Source: Nitrospirota bacterium (lineage in GTDB: Bacteria > Nitrospirota > Nitrospiria > JACQBZ01). Taken from it: a stretch of DNA of 16,138 nt. Shown in pieces: positions 14,242-16,138 of the stretch; the first letter of the stretch is position 1; the number at the start of each line of letters is the position of its first letter. The notes beneath the pieces are model-generated. The model was not told the origin of the DNA. It was given only the letters and a program-made list of their open reading frames with translations, and made no database searches. A program made the position numbers and the translations under genes. Location: positions 1 to 16,138 of the forward strand of contig JACQHO010000220.1 in the NCBI GenBank assembly GCA_016198945.1, written 5' to 3'.

Positions 14242-14281
14242 CATCCTTTACGATTGCTCGAAAGTCAAAAATCAAGATCCG

Positions 14282-14304
14282 ACCCCCGGCATACCCCCCG
14301 GCAT
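14282..14304 (+). repeat. Short tandem repeat, two units
   Basis: ACCCCCGGCAT (14282-14292) is followed at once by ACCCCCCGGCAT (14293-14304), differing by one extra C. It lies 12 bases beyond the end of the DUF1499 gene. No function is apparent; it may be slippage-prone. Confidence 0.7.
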
Positions 14305-14315
14305 ATTTTCTATTT

Positions 14316-15059
14316 TCAGAGCCGCGCCAGGAATTGCCGGATCCGTTTGGCGTTGGCGCCCACGTCGCTTTTGCCCACCCGGGAGAGCGACCGGATGTCG
14401 ACGCGCGCGCTCTGCTCCTCCGGTGTGATCCGAATCACGATATCGTCTTTGAAGCCGAACCACCGGGTGGTGTCCACCGCCTCGATCCGCAACGCCGCGC
14501 GGTCGGCCGCCACAATCCGCCACCCCAGCTCCTCCACCACCTTCAGGGCCCGGTCAAACGCCTCGTCCGGCGACATGAGGAGCGACGCAGGCACGATGTC
14601 GGGATAGGCGGCCTGTTGCAGCTTCGCCACCTCGCGGCCACCATAGTTGACCGGGTTGGGCGCGTCTCGCCGCAGGGGCAGGATGGCGACGAATTGGGGC
14701 GGGTTCCCGGTGTCCGTGGTGATGTCATGAATGGCCGGCACGCTTCGGGCCGTTTGCAGCCAGCTCCAGGGGACCCACGCCGCCGCAAGCCCCAGTGCCA
14801 GCCCGCATGTGGCCACCACGCCCCCGGAGCCGCTCCACACCGTCACCGCACGAATCAACGCCGCCAGCGAGATCAACGCGGCAAAGAGCGCCAGATAGGC
14901 GCCGCCTTTCAGGATCGCAAAGCCCGTCCTGAAATGGTACCACTCCAGGCGGCTGCCCACCCCTGCCAGCATCATCCCCACGATGGCCAGCGCAGCCAAC
15001 CCGAGCCCCCACGCACCCAATCGGGGCGCCATGTTAATCACCCGCTGCAGACGGCTCAT
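14316..15059 (-). CDS. DUF1499 domain membrane protein
   Basis: A 247-residue protein. The N-terminal half has three hydrophobic helices (about 13-34, 46-70 and 77-100) with short loops. The C-terminal half (about 105-247) is a DUF1499 domain: SVPAIHDITTDTGNPPQF, ALKVVEELGWRIVAAD, WFGFKDDIVIRI and SLSRVGKSDVGANAKRIR. The domain family is of unknown function. The TxxW-like WFGFKDDIVIRI and the final SxxGxxDxGxN pattern are its hallmarks. A strong AGGAGGTGA precedes the ATG, which overlaps the stop of a small upstream ORF as ATGA, so the two are translationally coupled. Confidence 0.88.
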   Translation of the reverse strand: MSRLQRVINMAPRLGAWGLGLAALAIVGMMLAGVGSRLEWYHFRTGFAILKGGAYLALFAALISLAALIRAVTVWSGSGGVVATCGLALGLAAAWVPWSWLQTARSVPAIHDITTDTGNPPQFVAILPLRRDAPNPVNYGGREVAKLQQAAYPDIVPASLLMSPDEAFDRALKVVEELGWRIVAADRAALRIEAVDTTRWFGFKDDIVIRITPEEQSARVDIRSLSRVGKSDVGANAKRIRQFLARL

Positions 15060-15244
15060 CGACTCACCTCCTGTGCGATTCTGCTCGGTCGGGAAGCCCG
15101 GCCCCGACCCCTTTGAGCCCGCTTGCGAAGCCCAGGATGACGACTTCCTTCGAGCTGTTGGATCAGTTCTACCAGCCCTTCCGGAGACAACGATTTCAGA
15201 TCAACGTCCAGCCCGTCTTTTTCATCATCCTGTTCTACCGCCAT
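15056..15244 (-). CDS. Small hypothetical protein (62 aa) coupled to the DUF1499 gene
   Basis: From ATG 15244 the product is 62 residues. The first half is acidic (VEQDDEKDGLDVDLKSLSPE) followed by a helix GLVELIQQLEG. The second half is basic (LRKRAQRGRGRASRPSR). No family is recognised. Support for a real gene is GGAG five bases before the ATG and a four-base ATGA overlap with the downstream DUF1499 gene. A TTG at 15247 is an alternative first codon. The Arg-rich end is also what a shadow frame of GC-rich DNA would give, so confidence is moderate. Confidence 0.5.
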   Translation of the reverse strand: MAVEQDDEKDGLDVDLKSLSPEGLVELIQQLEGSRHPGLRKRAQRGRGRASRPSRIAQEVSR

Positions 15245-15275
15245 CAACTCTCCATCATAATCCTATATGAGACCG

Positions 15276-15300
15276 CGCGCGCGAGGCCGGAGGGGAGACG
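15276..15300 (+). repeat. 25-base intergenic repeat, copy 3
   Basis: The copy starts CGCGCGCG, continues AGGCCGGAGG and ends GGAGACG. It lies in the 85-base gap between the zinc-ribbon gene and the small ORF before DUF1499. It differs from copy 2 only at position 23 (A for C). One more CG dinucleotide precedes it here than in copies 1 and 2. Confidence 0.85.
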
Positions 15301-15329
15301 AAATTTCTCTAGGTCCGACACTACCGGCT

Positions 15330-15686
15330 TTAATCTTCTTCCTCTTCCTCCGATTTGCTTAAATTCAAACCCGTAAACGTCAAACGCAGATCCTTGAGCA
15401 ATTCCTTTACGGTTTCAACCTCCCTTTGATCAACCATAAGGCGGGCCGGCTCGACCAGTGGCCGGATAACCATAAAGTTCTCTCCATGAAAATAATACAC
15501 GATGCCCTCACCATCGAGGATTGATTTAATGAGCGCGACGTCTAAAGGGTTATAAGTTGATAAAACTTGTTCGAATTTGATGTATTCAGGTTCCGGAGGA
15601 TGACCGGGGACCAGATCGATACCGCAGTCAACGCACCTCGTATGTCCTTCATCACCGTAGTCATCCTTACACCGAGGGCAAAACAT
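15330..15686 (-). CDS. Zinc-ribbon protein with DUF2007-like domain
   Basis: A 118-residue cytoplasmic protein. The N-terminus is a zinc ribbon with Cys3, Cys6, Cys18 and Cys21 (FCPRCKDDY and RCVDCGIDLVP). Residues 35-100 resemble the DUF2007 'putative signal transducing' fold: FEQVLSTYNPLDVALIKSIL, EGIVYYFHGENF and ARLMVDQREVETVKELL. The C-terminus is acidic (KSEEEEED). In this family the ribbon plus DUF2007 arrangement is common, but the role is unknown. It is divergent from the HigB toxin gene, separated by 133 bases. The nearest purine-rich site, GAGG, lies ten bases before the ATG, which is rather far. Confidence 0.82.
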   Translation of the reverse strand: MFCPRCKDDYGDEGHTRCVDCGIDLVPGHPPEPEYIKFEQVLSTYNPLDVALIKSILDGEGIVYYFHGENFMVIRPLVEPARLMVDQREVETVKELLKDLRLTFTGLNLSKSEEEEED

Positions 15687-15819
15687 CTTTCGAGGACCTC
15701 ATTTACAGATAACTCTTACCTTCCAATCCCTTCTTCAGGTCCGACCCGGCCCGATAATAATATAGCATTGCCTGGACTACCCATTCCATGGTAATCTTAT
15801 CATAGTCCGAGGAGCCTTC

Positions 15820-16107
15820 GTGATCCTTTCTTTCGGCGATAAAGCCACGGAAGACCTTTTCAACGGCGTGGGCTCCAAAAACACACGGGTCTTTCAGGCC
15901 ATTCTCAAAGTGGTTCGCCGAAAGCTCGACATGGTCAATACAGCGTCACGACTCGATGATCTCCTGTCTCCGCCGAATAACCGGCTGGAGTCGCTCAAAG
16001 GAGATCTAAAAGGATTTTACAGCATTCGGATCAACGATCAATATCGCATCATCTTCAAGTGGCAGAATGGAAATGCCCATGAAGTCCGGATTAAAGATTA
16101 TCACTAA
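15820..16107 (+). CDS. higB: HigB-type (RelE/ParE superfamily) toxin
   Basis: A 95-residue member of the HigB/plasmid killer family, normally a ribosome-dependent mRNA endonuclease. It starts at GTG 15820 with GAGGAG (15809-15814) five bases upstream. Family landmarks in order are SFGDKATEDLFNG, VVRRKLDMVNTASRLDDL, PPNNRLESLKGDLKGFYSIR and INDQYRIIFKW, with C-terminal RIKDYH. The Arg/Lys and terminal His residues used by the family are present and the gene looks intact. It precedes the HigA antitoxin by 11 bases, the reversed toxin-antitoxin order typical of higBA. The antitoxin probably represses the promoter; only a -10-like TATCAT (15798-15803) is visible. Confidence 0.93.
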   Translation: MILSFGDKATEDLFNGVGSKNTRVFQAILKVVRRKLDMVNTASRLDDLLSPPNNRLESLKGDLKGFYSIRINDQYRIIFKWQNGNAHEVRIKDYH

Positions 16108-16118
16108 GGGAGGCCATC

Positions 16119-16138
16119 ATGTTGCCCACGCATCGTCC
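16119..16138 (+). CDS. higA: HigA-type antitoxin, N-terminal fragment cut by window edge
   Basis: Eleven bases after the higB stop, GGGAGG (16108-16113) precedes ATG 16119, which reads MLPTHRP before the window ends. HigA antitoxins commonly begin with a short run like RPPTHPGE, so this matches the expected XRE-family antitoxin that neutralises HigB and represses the operon. The identification rests on position plus a few residues. Confidence 0.75.

Noticed and set aside
14190..15116. 308-codon open frame on the plus strand opposite the DUF1499 gene
   Set aside because: The His/Pro/Arg-rich product with no recognisable domain starts in repeat-rich DNA; the minus strand has a membrane-plus-DUF1499 gene with a perfect ribosome site.
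13505..15300. The 25-base repeats as a CRISPR array
   Set aside because: Copies are 0.7-1.1 kb apart with genes between them, there are only three, and no cas genes are present.

Overview
The window is about 16.1 kb of GC-rich bacterial chromosome, densely packed and mostly on the minus strand. Nothing in it is phage- or plasmid-like. The combination of hrcA-grpE-dnaK with a CIRCE operator, a tandem DUF507 pair, a B12-dependent ribonucleotide reductase, a Memo-family protein and a receiver protein with a long Pro-rich linker recalls Nitrospirota, Methylomirabilota (NC10) or 'deltaproteobacterial' lineages. That placement is inferred from gene content only and is weak.

Layout from left to right. 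1-1840 (minus): the stress operon hrcA-grpE-dnaK, with only the first 15 or so codons of dnaK present, a perfect CIRCE palindrome and a promoter whose -35 box lies in the end of coaX. 1824-7090 (minus): a tightly overlapping housekeeping operon valS-nadC-birA-coaX, covering valyl-tRNA synthetase, quinolinate phosphoribosyltransferase, biotin protein ligase without a DNA-binding domain, and type III pantothenate kinase. 7152-7340 (plus): a strong promoter and a 39-residue, extremely basic small protein. 7345-10543 (minus): a Memo-family protein, a membrane GAF-GGDEF diguanylate cyclase, and a receiver protein with its own promoter. 10649-12814 (minus): a class II ribonucleotide reductase behind a small secreted cytochrome c that has an exact consensus sigma-70 promoter. 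12883-13495 (plus): two DUF507 paralogues. 13561-15686 (minus): an SDR-like protein without the usual Tyr/Lys pair, a DUF1499 membrane protein coupled to a small upstream ORF, and a zinc-ribbon/DUF2007-like protein. 15820-16138 (plus): a HigB-type toxin and the first codons of its HigA antitoxin, cut by the window edge.

Together the genes serve protein quality control, translation and cofactor supply (NAD, CoA, protein biotinylation), deoxynucleotide synthesis and signalling. The right-hand 2.7 kb is more accessory in character.

The most unexpected structure is a 25-base intergenic repeat present three times, always on the plus strand, at 13505, 14217 and 15276, in the gaps around the genes of that region. 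Other points of note are an apparently leaderless cytochrome c transcript starting at a GTG codon, the 39-residue basic protein, the short Cys-X5-Cys C-terminus of the ribonucleotide reductase, a GGEEM active site in the cyclase and the missing catalytic pair in the SDR. No RNA genes, CRISPR arrays, insertion sequences or convincing intrinsic terminators were seen. I did not find a clear new multigene system.
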